Source: Simmondsia chinensis (lineage: Eukaryota; Streptophyta; Magnoliopsida; Caryophyllales; Simmondsiaceae). Taken from it: a stretch of 64,000 nt of DNA. The DNA lies in assembly GCA_018398585.1 (NCBI GenBank), contig JAGTTD010000011.1, forward strand, positions 13,259,346 through 13,323,345. Direction: 5' to 3'. Every line of letters begins with the position of its first letter. Position 1 is the stretch's first letter. Below, one piece after another: positions 1-12,088 of the stretch. The notes below the pieces were generated by a model. The model was not told the origin of the DNA. It searched no databases and saw only the letters and a program-made list of their open reading frames with translations. The translations under genes were made by a program, and so were the position numbers.

Positions 1-967
1 TTCTAGACTCTTGAAATGCCAATGGTGAATGTAGTCAATGATCGACTTATCGTCCCACTATCTTACATTAGAGAGTTCTTTCATCATGATGGTACGTCAT
101 GCATTGTAGAACCTGTTCAAGAACTCCGACTCCATCTCTTGCCATTTTTTGATGGATTCTAGTTCCATATCTGTGTACTAGTCAAAGGCAATTTCTTTTA
201 GGGAAGGGATAAATTCCCTTAAAGGAGGTCGTCGTCCAAGCCAGCATTATTACACGTCTCCATAAAGTGGTCAATGTGCTGCCTTGGGTTACCCTTCCAG
301 GAAAACTGTTGAAATTTAGGGGGTTGATAGCTGGTTGGAATTTTGAGGTTGTCAATCCTCATAGAGTAAGATTTTTGGTAGGGTTGGTTGTTGGAAGAAA
401 TACTACCAGTTTGTGCCTTGATCATGTTGGCTACCAAAATCTGGATTTAGATAACGTAGTCATGGGGACTGACTCCTAAGTAGGAGCAAGCTTGCTTGCA
501 ACATCGGCCCTTGGAGACTTCACTGATTCAACCTCTAGGTAGGAATCAGACTAGGACTCTTTCAGTTCTTCTCGCTTCTTGTCGGTTTGCACAGCACAGT
601 GGTGCTCCAATTTGTTGCTTAGCACCACGATTTGCTGGCTTTGTTCCTTCAATTGGGTGTCCTTCTAGGCGACAACCTTAACAAGGTTTTCAACCATAGC
701 CTAAAGATTGGCTACCTGCTCTTCCATAGGCTTGATGCTAGTCACCATGACCAGCATGCCAGTGGAGCTAAAGGGCATGGTGGGTTGTCTCGAAGAAGAC
801 TTCTTCCTTGGCGATGTCGATGAAGAGCCGGCACTTGAGATCTTATCAAACGAATTTAGAGCCGCCTTGGAAATATTTTCTGATGAAGTAGGAGGCTTCC
901 CCACTTCTGAGGTCTCCATGGTTGAATTATCATACCTGATAACCAGGAGACCATGATAACCAACCAT
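1..967 (-). pseudogene. Ty3/gypsy gag fragment, degraded
   Basis: Minus-strand remains of a plant gypsy gag that runs off the left edge. Near 437-219 the translation has the gag core signature (a KFQQF..KGNPRQH..HFMETCNNAG pattern), which in intact elements leads into the capsid region. The upstream piece at 967-701 ends in EEQVANL, matching the usual N-terminal gag leader. Stops and frameshifts break the frame, so this is a dead copy. The homology call rests on recognised motifs; the exact clade is not determined. Confidence 0.75.
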
Positions 968-1502
968 TTAGTTCGTTGGCTCTTCCACCATCACAAGTTA
1001 ATCAATGGCTTTTTCCTTGCGCCTAGTGGTGGCACCAATCACTTTCTCCTTTGGTACAGTTGCAACAATGAAGTTGATGATGTCTAAAGTGGAGAAAGAT
1101 ATGAGAGGCAGAGAATGTCCCATCGGGTGCCAAATTCGTAAGAACAAATCACGAATGAAATTAAATAGATGAGAAATAAATCCACAAATTACAACAAAAG
1201 AATTGATTTGATGATGTGTGGGTACAATCTCTACAGTATTCTTTACAAATAAAAGAATAGAAGTCCTAAGAATCGATATCCGCAAATGTTGAACTTGATG
1301 GATGTTGTTGACGAACAAACTTGGATGCTTGATTGGGGGGCACAAGGCTTCATCTCAATTTAAGAATTGAACTTCGGGGGAATTGGACATGAATTTAGTC
1401 TGGATTCATGACTAGAGTTATTTAGTGTGTGAAAGAGAATATTGACAAAGATTTAACATTTCTCTTACATTTTTTTTATCGTCTTCCTTTTGAAGTAAGG
1501 GT

Positions 1503-1517
1503 CCTTTATTTATAGAG
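1503..1517 (-). promoter_or_regulatory. TATA box of the decayed gypsy LTR
   Basis: On the minus strand the bases read CTCTATAAATAAAGG, a good plant TATA motif. It sits between the U3 repeat array (1600-2035) and the putative U5/primer site (about 1130), as expected for an LTR promoter. No transcript evidence is available. Confidence 0.5.
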
Positions 1518-1599
1518 GAAGAGTCTTTGAGTCTCGGGCCATGGGCTTGACTTAGTAAGATTAGGCTTGAGTAATCTCTAAAACTTAACCCCTAACACT

Positions 1600-2035
1600 T
1601 TGGGGGTTTTGATTTTGACTTTGACTTGAAAGTCATTGAGGCCTAAGATTGACTTAAACATCATTTGGGCTCTTGTTCCACTTAAAATTCATTTTTCTGG
1701 TTTTAGGTTCGACTTTAAAGTTTTTTGGGCTGAAGGTTTGACTGTAAATATGACTTGAGAGTCATTTAGGTCTTTCGTTTGATTTTAAAGTCATAGTCTT
1801 TGGGTTCGAGTTAACCGTCATTTGGGTTTTAAGTATGACTTAGAAGTCTTTTTGGTCTTTGGTTTGACTTTAAAGTCATAGTCTTTGGGTTCAATTTAAT
1901 CGTCGTTTGGGCTTTACGTTTGACTTAGAAGTCATTTAGGCTTGGAACAAGGCTTGAAAATCCTCTTATGCTTTTAGACTTGACTTGGTAATCTTTGATT
2001 TGACTTGACTTGAACTACTCTTACAATTGCGTTTG
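1600..2035. repeat. Degenerate GACTT(G/T)AAAGTC repeat array
   Basis: About ten decayed units of the type TTTGACTTgAAAGTCATTTgGG, spaced roughly 35-55 bases apart. The core GACTTTAAAGTC is palindromic. The array lies upstream of the LTR TATA box, so it is probably U3 sequence. A similar array, in the same orientation, occurs at about 59514-60290. Confidence 0.7.
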
Positions 2036-2391
2036 GCAACCTATCTAGGTTGGATTTTTTTTTTTTTTTTTTTTTTGGTTATTTAGGTCAACTCAGACTT
2101 AGTCAAGTGGTAACTTTCATTAACTTGAACTTCTTTGCGGATCCACCTTACAATTTAAATGTATGACGAGGCTTTCATGTCTCCGGGAACTTCTAAGCGT
2201 ATGTGGATTTAGGGGACTTTGTCCATCTTATTAAAACCCACCCACCTTGTCATGATGCAAAACTTCAATACTAATTACTAAAAAGAACATCATGAATTGA
2301 AGAGATTAAATCAATATAAATCATTGGTGATAGTTTTTAAAAAAGTAAACTACGATTTGAAGCCAATGAGCTGTAATTAGAAGTTTTGCTT

Positions 2392-2591
2392 TCTATCCTA
2401 GGGACATAGCTTAGTGGTGGAAAATGCCGACGGTCAACCACACCACCCGGGTTTGACTCTCGACCAGGGACTAGTGGCTCCCCATTTATAGGTAATTTAA
2501 GGAAATTTTCTTACAACCACAAACCAAACCCCCCCCCCCCCCCCCCCCCCGCAAAAAAAAAAAAAGGCATTACTGATCTAAAATAAAAAAA
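2392..2591 (+). mobile_element. tRNA-derived SINE with target-site duplications
   Basis: A polymerase III A box (TAGCTTAGTGG, 2407-2417) and a B box (GGTTTGACTCT, 2450-2460) stand 33 bases apart, as in tRNA-derived SINEs. The body ends in a run of 22 C (2529-2550) followed by an A-rich tail. The insert is flanked by direct repeats, AATTAGAAGTTTTGCTT (2375-2391) and AATTAGAAGTTTTGTTTT (2592-2609), a good target-site duplication. It does not fold as a full tRNA gene and lies downstream of the kinesin 3' end. Confidence 0.85.
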
Positions 2592-2611
2592 AATTAGAAG
2601 TTTTGTTTTGG

Positions 2612-3110
2612 AAAAAAAGGAAATAATGAATAAGCAAAAAATTTCAAGACCGAACAAGTTTAGTACCCACAACCAATCGTAACCTAATGAAAAAGAAATA
2701 ACAACCATATGGAGAGGAACTCCAAAATTTTGTACATTTACAAACAATAAATATATTGCAGACTCTTAAACTATTAATCAAAATAAAAGTAATTACCCGC
2801 AATCTTCAGTTTCATCTAAAGCACCCGCATCAACTATCGATTTATATTTAGTAGACCTTAATGCAAGATACTCTCTGAAAAGTAGGAATCAACCGCATCT
2901 CACGTTATTAGTTAAAACTGCACTCAAACCACATCAAGTTATGTGCATCTGATTTTGGTTGCAAACAAGGTTGAAAATTCTGGATGGAATTAATGGGATG
3001 TGGTCTAATACAAAGCGATAGTTGGAGGGGCTTGTTTGATAAAATTAAAAGTTGCTGATGTCACTTTGATTTGAAGTAATAGCTCATACTTTCAAACAAA
3101 TCCAAGCTCC
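2612..3110. other. 3' flank of the kinesin gene
   Basis: About 500 bases with no recognisable gene or repeat. It should include the 3' UTR and polyadenylation region of the minus-strand kinesin that stops at 3111. No convincing AATAAA on the minus strand was identified. Confidence 0.4.
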
Positions 3111-6100
3111 TCAAAGGTGAAGCATGTTGGAAAGATGGTTCCAACCCGCTGACCATGGACTTTGGTTAGTTGGAAGTGCAAAATTAAGCTCAAACATCTC
3201 CCTGGAAGCTTTGCCCGCTTCACAAAATCCTACAAGCTTTGCCACTATCGCTGCACTCTCCTCCACATGCAGGGGATCATTAGGGTCTGTCCATAGTTTG
3301 TTTATAAATCGCAGCCTCCTATGTTTACCATCAATTGCAACTCCCCATTTTACATATAATGCCTCTCTTTCCTCTAAGCTTAGATGCGAGCTCACCCTCT
3401 TTGCGAGGAACTGCCTCTCTCGTTTCAATGCTTTAGTGCTGCATACAGTAGTGTTTGCAAAAGTTTTAGTTACCATCATACCATGAGCACATGACTGGAA
3501 TTCAATAGTAGTGTGTCAAGGAAATAATTATCGTAAAACTTCAGTAAATGCCACCTTTTTGCAAACGGCTACTAGGTTTGATGTGTTCATAATGCATGTG
3601 GCCCATCTCATATGTTATCTTGCAGCTATATACTTTTAACATAGTGTGTTACCATGTTTTCTACTTGAGATATCTTTGTCAAAAGAGACATTAATACTCC
3701 AAAATCTTGTTTTATGGGAGAATAATGTCCATGAATGATTTTATACTTTAATACAGAAGATTGAGAGTGACAAAGAACCTGGAAGATAGAGAAATAACAG
3801 GTGGCTCATCTCCCGCAGAAGCAGGACTTGCATTCCCAATTTCTGCCAAGTGCTGCTGCAGCCAGGTCAAGCGCCTAAGCTCTACTTCCATGTAAATCTG
3901 GTCAGCTGTGTCTCCCTTGAATAACAAGTAAAATTGAGTCCTATGAATTATGGAAACATGGCAAACATCCCATAATTCAATGATCAGCTGCCTCTGCTCA
4001 CTGAAAGTGACATGCCAAGAAACTTCAGGTTCACTTGCCTCAGATATGTCTTCATTATGCTCAATGTTGTATCCAGCTGATTCATTTGCTTCAAGTTCAA
4101 GAACCTTGCAACAAAAATAACATTAAAAACAAAAAATGAATTACGCGATTCAAGCAAGACTTGTGATACAACATAGATGGAGAGACTAGATAATACCTGG
4201 CAAACCAGCAGTTGCTTTTGGTACTGCAGCTTGGCAACACGCTCTTTAAGTTCTGTAACGTATGTTCTTATGCTTCTTACATTTTCCTCTGCTGCATTCT
4301 GAAACATTTGCTTCATTTTTTTCATGTTAACAGAACTTGAACGACAATGTCCTGAACCTTCCTTAGAGGACACATCACCGCTTTCTTCACCTCTCAAAGG
4401 GGTGTTTTTCTCAGCCTCTGGTAAAGCCTTGGAACAGGCAATTTCATCAGTCCCTGGAGCTCGATTTTCATCCTCAGACTCTACAACTTGCCGAGAAGCA
4501 GATAGAGGTGAACACGGAGATTTAATAAGTGTTTGTCTGTTGGCACTGCTACTTGAAGTTAAAGGAAGAAATTTCTTCTTTCTAGGTGGAGTTTTTGCCT
4601 GGCAGGTTGCTTCGTCATTGGACTGTCCTTGAGTATTCGGAAGACACATTACCAATTTATCGATGGACCGTTGTACATTTTCAAGTTGCTCTTCAAGGTC
4701 TGCAATAGTGCTTCCTTGAGTGTGGAGTCTGGTTATCTCTTCCTTGAGGTTGGCACTAACACTCTTATTTGGAGCAACCACAGCTCCAACTTCAATTTCC
4801 TCAGGTTCTGGTTGAACTGCACGCATTTCCCTTATCTCTGCTTGCAATTTAGCAATTGTCTCGGCTGCGTCTTGGTTTCCTAGCCTATGACAAGCAACCT
4901 CCTTTTGTAGTACTTCTAGTGCTCGGTTGGCTTCTGCACCAAGCTGCTCTTGAAGCTGCTCGAGTTTTCGGATTTCATGCATGAGAGTAAATGGAGCAGT
5001 TGACGACTGCCTCATTGATTGCCTTAACAATGCATTTCTTCTTCTACAGCCAGGACCCTTTTCATCAAAGGCTGTTGATAATGCACCGGAGAATGAAAGA
5101 CATTTTGCAACTGGTCGGGATGATTCCATGTGTTTTGGAACCTGAAGTCAGCATCAGAAAAGTGTAAGCATACAACAGTAACAACCTACACTTTTCCCCA
5201 TTAGGTGACATGGATCAAAGTATGAAACCATAAAGGCCTTTCTTTTGCAACTGAGAAAATGACTGAGTCAAGGAAAATGAAGCAACTGGAGAGAGATGTC
5301 GGACCTTTTCCTCCTGCATTTTCTGACGCAGCACATCCACTTGTGATAATGCAAGGTCTCTTTCACGCCTCAATGCCTCAATTTGCTTCTCCATCTAAAT
5401 ATTAACATATATGATGAACATGAGCCAAATTTCACGTTTTTCTAACATTCAAAATCCAGTAAAGCTTTACAATTAATTTACTTGCTGAATCTTGAGGTCT
5501 TTTTCTGAAACATCAGGCGTGCGCAATTCGGCTTCTAGCCTGGCTACTTCCTTTTGCAAATGTTTTACCAATTGTTTGTCTGAAATAACCTGATAGCACA
5601 TGACATTCACTCATAAATTAGAAAATAGTAGAACCATTTGTAGCATACTTCGGATGCATGACTACATGTGTGTTTATTTGTAATTTTTTTTTTTTTTTTT
5701 TCAGGTACATGTGTGGATATAGATATATTGGGACCCGGAGGATATTCAATACCATATTCACTTGAGCATTGTTTGTCACTTCCTTTGCCCTCGTAGCAAA
5801 CAAGAGAGTGTTCCTTGTTTGCTCAATGTGACTCGTAGCTGGACTCAAGGTGCATATGATGGCCGTACGAGCATTGCCACCAAGAGAATGCTGTAAAATA
5901 CGTGTAAGCTTTGAGTCTCTGTAGGGTATATGACCACTTCTTTTTCCACCAACACTACATCCAAGAACAACATCCATTTAATATTTATCCAGGCACAAGA
6001 ACAGTAAATTTGGGTTAGAAGAGCCTTTTTCACATCATATGTGATCTCAGTTGGAAGGAAGCAAAAACAAAAAAGGAAATTTTCAGGATAAAAGTGTTTT

Positions 6101-9100
6101 GAAAAGGATCATGTAATATTGTAGCAACCTATAAAGCCCCGCAAATGACTTGAAGTGATTTGAAAATAGAGCACCATGTCCCTCTAAGATCGTGCAAATA
6201 TCAATAAGAAATGCAAAGATCGTGCAAATCATTGCACTACAAGTCAGAATAAAAATGAATTAAGGAAGATCAAAATCAAACAAAGCATGTAATATTGCAG
6301 AGACAGTTTTTCAACTTGCAGGGACATGGCTCCCTACTAATCCTCATCGATGCTTGAAGTGATTTAAAATTGATGCACAGTGTGCCCTTAAGTACGTGCA
6401 AACGTCAATAAAACAAGTAAAGATCAGGCACACCTTTGCACTAAAAGTTAGAAAGATAGTGGACTAAAATATGGAAGATCACAGCTTTCTAAGCATTGTC
6501 CATCAGCTCATTTGTGAAACTAAGCCGAGGAATTTTAGTACAACCCAGAAAACATTTCTACACCTAGTTTCTGACAAATGCAATAATGTTTGGGAAGTGT
6601 TCCAATTTCTTAAGCCAATAGGATGCAGGTATCATGAATTGAATGGGGTAAATACCATACCAACTTAAATTGTTACTTGAATCATAGTTACCCCACCCAA
6701 CTTTCAATTTCATCAAACCAACCCCCTAAACTATCACAATTAACTGGCTATCTGCTTCAATTTCGTCCTCTTTTTTTAGTTTCGTCAACAACTAAATTTA
6801 TGCACGTCCGAGATATAATGTGACGACTCAAATGTGAAACTGAAATTGAAGGGTCATTTGGACAAAATTGTAACAGTAAGTCTAAGTTACACAACTTAAT
6901 AGTTAAGAGGTGTGTTTCATAAAACTGATAATTGAAGAGTCACTTTGATTTCAAGCAATAGAGGACCTCCTTAGTATGACCCATATGCAGTATGAATATG
7001 AAAGGTCAATGTCAAAATAACTGGAAACTACAGAGCATATGGCAAAGGAAACTGAAATTGAAGACCCACATGTTGATTAGGATACCAATAAAATCATGCA
7101 GCACCAAAGTGGAAGCACAAAATCAGGAAAAAAAAAACAAAAACAAAAGAAAAAAGTCGGGCAATAACTAAATCACACGAAATTCTAAGCTTTCAATTCA
7201 GTGGTAAGTAAATTACGATTGAAGATTTGAACCTAAGACTTATATCTTGAAGTCTCAACCCTTGGTAAATGTATGGCAGCTGTTTTCCAAAAGAATGCTT
7301 CAAAAGAAAATATTCATGTTTAAATTCAAGAAGAAATAATTTTCGCGGTGGTGTCCACATGGCCAACTTTGGATATTATTTTTTTCCCACTAAAATGAAA
7401 ATTTTTGTATTTAAAAAAATGTTTTTGGCTAGCTGTACAACAGTTTGAATAATTAGGAACTCATTATAGCTAGCCCTTTCTTTTCTGAGGCTTTTTTTTT
7501 TACATTCATAAGGACGATATAACTTTTTTTTCCCTAAATATGGACACCTGCTCTTGAAGAATGGGGAATGAGCTTTGAACTCAAAACCTTTAGCTTGGAA
7601 GGTTGAGAGCTATACCATTGCACCAACTCCAACTAGTTCCTCTGTTTAAATTCTTTAGTTCATGTACCTTAAGCACAACAACAAACCCAGTGCCTTAAGG
7701 GTTCCCGCCCGAGTGGGGTCCCCGGGGGGGGGGGGGGGGGGGGGGGGTGGGGGTTTGGATGTACCCACCCTTACCCTAACCCTGCCAAGAGGCTGTTTCC
7801 AAGAATTGCCAACCTTATAAGGTTGGCAACACGAGGATTTCCCTGGAGGTCACCCATCCTGGTGCTACTCTGGCCCCAAGCACGCTTAACTTCGGAGTTC
7901 TAATGGGATCCAGTGCATTAGTGCCTAATAAATGAGCCCTTACATTAAGCACTTGTACTACATTGTGGGATTATGCAAGTTTGCTACATAGAGCAGGTCA
8001 TTTTCTTCTCTAGTTCCCTTTAATTGCAGTTTTAGCCGCTAACCTTTATATGTACAAATGCAACACTAAGTATTGCAAATAGATTTCTCGGGAAATTGAT
8101 ATTGAGGACATCAGATTAGAATGGAGTAAGGCTCTTTTCACCGGTCAAGAAAATTGCCTTGTTCTGGATAGGAGGTCAATTTCCCCTCCACAAAGGAAAA
8201 GATTTCTCTTGATCATTGTTCTAATCACTCATTCAAGTAAGGAAGTAATACAAATGGGATGAAAAGGGCTTCCCGAACTATTACCTAAGCTTTCTAATCA
8301 CGGTGGTAAGTGTCATCAAGCTGAGGTTGATATGACAGCCTTCTCTTAGTCTAGCTCCATCTGCATGTGTTTGTGAGGCCCTCTCACTTCCTGCTAAATC
8401 TACAAAATTCTACATGCGCGGAGTATAGCATTTATGTAAACCAATTGAACACCTTAACAAATTATCAAATAAAAGTAGATAAGCAGTAATTTACCAGGGT
8501 TGCAACATAAGACCGTACACGACCTGAATTCTCACGGAGACTGCTTTGTATGGTCTGCATTTAATAGCCAAAGTTTAGTGACAAATCGCTTATGGTGGCA
8601 TCTTACAATGTTAAGCCAAGTAGGGATTTGTTTCACATACCAGCCTAATAATCTGGTGTGACCGCGAGCTACTATCATTAAGCGCAGTTTCACCGACTTG
8701 TCTTTGAGCTAAAAGGCATACTTATACACGATTAGAGAAACAAAAAGGGAAAAGAAAAGGTAGAAAGGAAAAAAAGACAACTCTACAAAATTGTAAATAG
8801 TCATAATCAAAATCAACCCAAGTCAACGGGTTCCCATACCCTCACATATGCTAATCAATTGCCTTAAATGTCTATCGTCAATAGCTATTTCTTCAACCAA
8901 TTTCTCAACCACGGTTCCTTTCTGCAAAAGTTAAAGGGAAATAAGGAAAAGGAACATCGTCATAGGACAAAAGGCATAAGAAAAATTCACATGTGATTTT
9001 TGAAAACTCTTGCCTCTGGATCGTCCAAAAGCTTGAGGTTACGGCCAGATTCTGCATTTAACAAATCACGAACATTTTCATTGTAGATTTCTAGTCCTGA

Positions 9101-10002
9101 TATCCGGATTGCAAAATCTCTTTCAGGAGTCTGTATTCATACCGAACAAATAAAACATCATACAGTACTGAGAAAGTCAATGCCTTTAGTATCCGACTGT
9201 TTAGTTCAAATAGTAAGCCACTTTAATTAGGTAAATGAAGTACATCACAAAAACTAAGCCAATCTAAGCTAAAATCTTACATTTAGTATATGGCTATATA
9301 TATCGGTAACAGCTTTCTCTGTGATTCCCCTCATTGTGTATGTCTTACCACTGCTTGTTTGCCCATATGCAAATATGGTTGCTGTCGAGGAAAAAGTTCA
9401 AATTAATTTGGTTAATAGTTGCAAAAAGCTCTTGACCATATGTAAGAACAATATATAAAATGGAGAAACAAAGTGTTCAGGATGGAATTTAAGAAGCTAT
9501 ATTACCATTTATACCCATCAAAGCGGACAAAGCAACATTCTTGACTCCTTCATAGACTATATCAGTCATGCAAGCAGGACCAAAAACTTTGTCTGAAAGA
9601 AGAAAACATGATTTTTTTTTTTCTTTGCATCATAGAATAGCATAATAATGTAAACATCTATACAAGGACATGTAAACTTCTACTAATCATATAATATTAA
9701 AAAGGCCTACAACATCTCAAATTCAAACTTTAAGATCAGCAAATTAAGGATGCGATGTGAATACCAAATGTGAATGAGTTTGCTTGAATTGAACGATCAT
9801 GAGCTGTAGGTTTATAAACAATTGTTTGATCATCAATGCATTCCCATGCTACTTGGTCTTTGGTTGCCTGCTCCTTTTTACTCAAGGGTCTTAATCGCAC
9901 TGTCACAACAATTTTCTCTTCCTTAGCTTTAGGTCCACCTGGTGTCGATGTTGGTGTTTTGTCAATCTTGGAAGCTGGAGTACTAGGACTTTTTACAGTC
10001 AT
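3111..10002 (-). CDS. NACK1: Kinesin-7 motor protein, NACK1/HINKEL type
   Basis: Plus-end-directed motor of the phragmoplast. In tobacco and Arabidopsis, NACK1/HINKEL binds and activates the NPK1-type MAPKKK to drive cell-plate expansion. Coding exons (minus strand): 10002-9765, 9592-9506, 9381-9281, 9130-9014, 8921-8840, 8708-8641, 8554-8495, 8409-8285, 5954-5753, 5589-5482, 5394-5305, 5141-4197, 4104-3779, 3438-3111. They sum to 2877 nt (958 aa plus stop), close to tobacco NACK1, and all phases join. The motor has P-loop GQTSSGKT (115-122), switch I NDSSSRSH (219-226) and switch II DLAGSE (255-260). A coiled-coil stalk follows; the C-terminal region ends in NMLHL. The start MTVKSP matches the family; an in-frame upstream ATG at 10065 is less likely. 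Introns are GT-AG except the one after exon 4, whose donor is GC (9013-9012). The 2.3-kb intron 8 (8284-5955) and the 5' UTR intron carry retroelements. No damage is seen. Confidence 0.95.
7523..7640 (-). mobile_element. Probable tRNA-type SINE in kinesin intron 8
   Basis: Read on the minus strand, the segment starts near GGAACTAGTTGG, has an A-box-like TGGTGCAATGG and, about 35 bases on, a B-box-like GAGTTCAAAGCTC, and ends in a short A run (T run at 7524-7531). This is the layout of a tRNA-derived SINE, but of a different family from the one at 2392. No clear target-site duplication was found. Confidence 0.45.
7677..7941 (-). mobile_element. 5S rRNA-headed SINE with RTE-LINE tail
   Basis: A 265-bp unit in kinesin intron 8. 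On the minus strand it starts with an almost full-length 5S rRNA-like sequence (7938-7821). It continues through a perfect 24-bp palindrome (7829-7806) into a 3' part that matches the 3' end of the RTE LINEs at 18719 and 20084 (GGAAACAGCCTCTTGG, then GTACATCC, then CACTGGGTTTGTTGTTG). It is flanked by near-identical 11-bp repeats, ACCTTAAGCAC (7666-7676) and ACATTAAGCAC (7942-7952). A run of about 24 G (7724-7747, plus strand) lies in the tail. The structure fits a retroposon copied by an RTE reverse transcriptase. Confidence 0.8.
7821..7938 (-). pseudogene. 5S rRNA-derived segment
   Basis: The minus strand carries the 5S internal promoter blocks AGTTAAGCGTGCTTGGG (A box) and AGGATGGGTGACCTCC (C box), plus GGATCCCATTAGAACTCCG and CCTCGTGTTGCC near the 3' end. 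There are scattered substitutions compared with plant 5S rRNA, and the first ~15 bases are the least conserved. It is a single unit inside a retroposed element, not part of a 5S array, so it is unlikely to make ribosomal 5S. Confidence 0.88.
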
Positions 10003-10350
10003 TATTACAACTGTTTGCAGCTCACTAATACCTAGCTCTGTCAAAAACAATGGCTCAGATATCATTAGCGATAAATCAAATCAGCTTCTCTCAACAAGGT
10101 GATATTCCTTAATGTCCCCAAATGAACTTCATGTGCCTTTTTGCTTGGAAATCCGTTCATTGACAATGACATGGTAAAGCTTCATTTAGTTAAATTTGCT
10201 GTGCATATTGACCTGGTACTTTCAACCCACACCTTATTGACAATCCCAATCAGCTTTTTCAAAATCCCATATTCTTGATCAAAGTATAGATTAAAGAAGA
10301 AAATTTACAGTAACTAAAATGTGAAAAATTTACAATAAGGTCCCATTTAG

Positions 10351-11324
10351 CACATGGAATTGGAGCTTGGAAATGGGGTTGAGATTGGAATTGGGCCCAA
10401 AATTCCCAGTAGGTTGTTTGGTTTACCTATTGGAATTGAAATTACAATTTCACTGCCCATATCCATGGAATTAGGTTTTAGCCGAAAATCATATATTCCA
10501 ATTCCTTGTGGTGAGGGTAAGGAATTGCAATTCCATATTAACTCCGCTGACCTTAAACCCAAAATGACCCTACATGATTAACCCCAATCTAAGATGATTT
10601 AAAATCGAAAGACTTAGGTACAACCTAAACTTGACTTGAACCTCAAAATCACTTAACTCAAATGACTTGAACCTAAATAACCAAAATCAACTTAACTCAA
10701 AGTCCAAAGTAACCAACCCGATTGATACCAAAACCCGAGATGACTCAACTCCAAAAAAATTAAACTACTCATCTTGCATGTGCATAAGCAAGCTGAGCCA
10801 AAAGTCGGAATGATCAGACCAAATTGAGGTGCAACCTAATATGGCCCAAACCCGACCCCCATCTCCTCCTCCCCTTAAATTTAACCTAACCTGAGATTAC
10901 CCGGAATTTTAATTGATGTAATCCGTTTGACCCAAAAGTAAGACCACTCGAGCTCGAAATAACTTAAATCAACACAAAAGTGACCCATTCTAGCCTAAAT
11001 CCCAAAAAGACATGACCCGATTAACTGAAAATCGAGATGACTTGAATACAAAATGATCCAACATGACTGAAACTCAACCTGATTTGCTTGAAACTCGAAT
11101 AACTAGAACTCAAAGTGACTCGACCTAACCCAACCGAAATCCGACCTAGCTTATTCCAAATTCAAAAATGCTCCAACTCGGTTGACTAAAAACATATTCT
11201 GGAATTATAATTTCAACCACTAAATTTCTTTGATTAACATTGAAATTTCACTTCTATCTGAATTCTAATTCCAAGGAATCTGGAATTGGAATTGCAATTC
11301 CACAATCTAGTCCAATTCCATGTG
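10351..11324. mobile_element. Inverted-repeat element in the kinesin 5' intron
   Basis: The ends form perfect 14-bp inverted repeats, CACATGGAATTGGA (10351-10364) and TCCAATTCCATGTG (11311-11324), with weaker matching outward. Both sub-ends are rich in GGAATTG palindromes. The interior (about 10555-11180) is a decayed run of motifs such as TGACTTGAACC and has no coding capacity. A clear target-site duplication was not found, so the superfamily is unassigned. Confidence 0.6.
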
Positions 11325-11340
11325 TCAAATACAAGATATC

Positions 11341-11371
<31 letters not shown>
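11341..11371. repeat. Poly(A) tract
   Basis: A run of about 29 A on the plus strand just after the inverted-repeat element. It could be the tail of an old retroposon, but no body is recognisable. Confidence 0.7.
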
Positions 11372-11783
11372 GAAAGATAAGACAAAATGGTAGATCTCAA
11401 GCCCATTATAAGGTTTACTTCGTTTCTATAGCCTCTGTTTGCTCCACCAGTTTACAAATGCTTTGTTAATCAACGCCCAGGATGCTAAATGTGATTTGTG
11501 TTAGATTCCACAACTAAGTGAACAAGAAAGAAAACTAGGACCCATTTAATATTATATCTATTTTCAGTTTTTTTTTTTATTTTTGAAAATAAAAAATGTA
11601 GATTTATTTCTATAAAAACATTTTAAAAAACAAAAAAAAGGAAAAGTAAATTTTGAAAGTTAGTTTTCAATTTCTCAAAACTAAAAATACAAACAAAAAC
11701 GGAAACTCCACAAGTTTTTTCCAATCTATAAAAACAAAGTGCATTGACTAATTTAACTTCTTTCATTTACACTTTATTATTAC

Positions 11784-12088
11784 TATTAGATGACAATACT
11801 ATGACCTCATAATGTCAATAACTTTCGTAATTCTCGTATTGTCATACTTTCAATGTAATTATGCTCTTTCCCTTTTCCCTATATATAGGGACCTTTGTAC
11901 CATCATTCAATTAATTAAGTAAATATAATTTTCTTACATTATTCGTGTGTTCTTTATATTGTTCTTGTGTTTCCATAATTATAAATTGGATTAGATATTA
12001 CCCATTGATGTTGTTATAGTACAAAACTTAGTTTTCACCAATTAACTTAATCTTTCGGTCTAATTAATTATGGACAGATATAGAAATC
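11784..12088 (+). repeat. Solo copia LTR in the kinesin 5' intron
   Basis: About 300 bases match, nearly end to end, the 3' LTR of the copia element at 53741-54575: both start TATTAGATGACAA and share TATATATAGGGACC, ATCATTCAATTAATT and CCATTGATGTTGTTATAG, and the match stops near GATATAGAAATC. No coding copia sequence is adjacent, so this is a solo LTR or LTR fragment. It lacks the 542-bp MITE present in the other copy and serves as an empty-site reference. Confidence 0.75.

Larger units (their letters stand above)
1125..2240 (-). repeat. Decayed LTR of the minus-strand gypsy element
   Basis: Upstream (higher coordinates) of the gag remnant lies LTR-like DNA. On the minus strand it contains a TATA motif at about 1503-1517, then roughly 380 bases, then a TTTGGCACCCGATGGGAC stretch at about 1117-1134 placed where a primer-binding site is expected. 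The part beyond the TATA box (about 1600-2035) is a degenerate repeat array and would correspond to U3. The outer LTR end is not clear, so the upper boundary is approximate. This is inference from layout; no partner LTR is present in the window. Confidence 0.5.

Noticed and set aside
2401..2470. tRNA gene
   Set aside because: A and B boxes are present, but no acceptor stem or anticodon arm pairs; the tail and target-site duplications make it a SINE.
3124..4883. Plus-strand ORFs opposite the kinesin exons
   Set aside because: Antisense shadows of exons 12 and 14 with no homology or start context.
5618..5977. Separate short kinesin-like ORF on the minus strand
   Set aside because: It is exon 9 of the kinesin read through into intron 9; the donor at 5753/5752 ends it.
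7821..7938. Cassandra-type LTR (TRIM with 5S in its LTR)
   Set aside because: No second LTR, primer site or TG...CA ends; the downstream sequence is an RTE-type tail with flanking duplications.
10347..10581. ORFs on both strands at the left end of the inverted-repeat element
   Set aside because: Open frames arise from the GGAATTG palindromes; no family resemblance.
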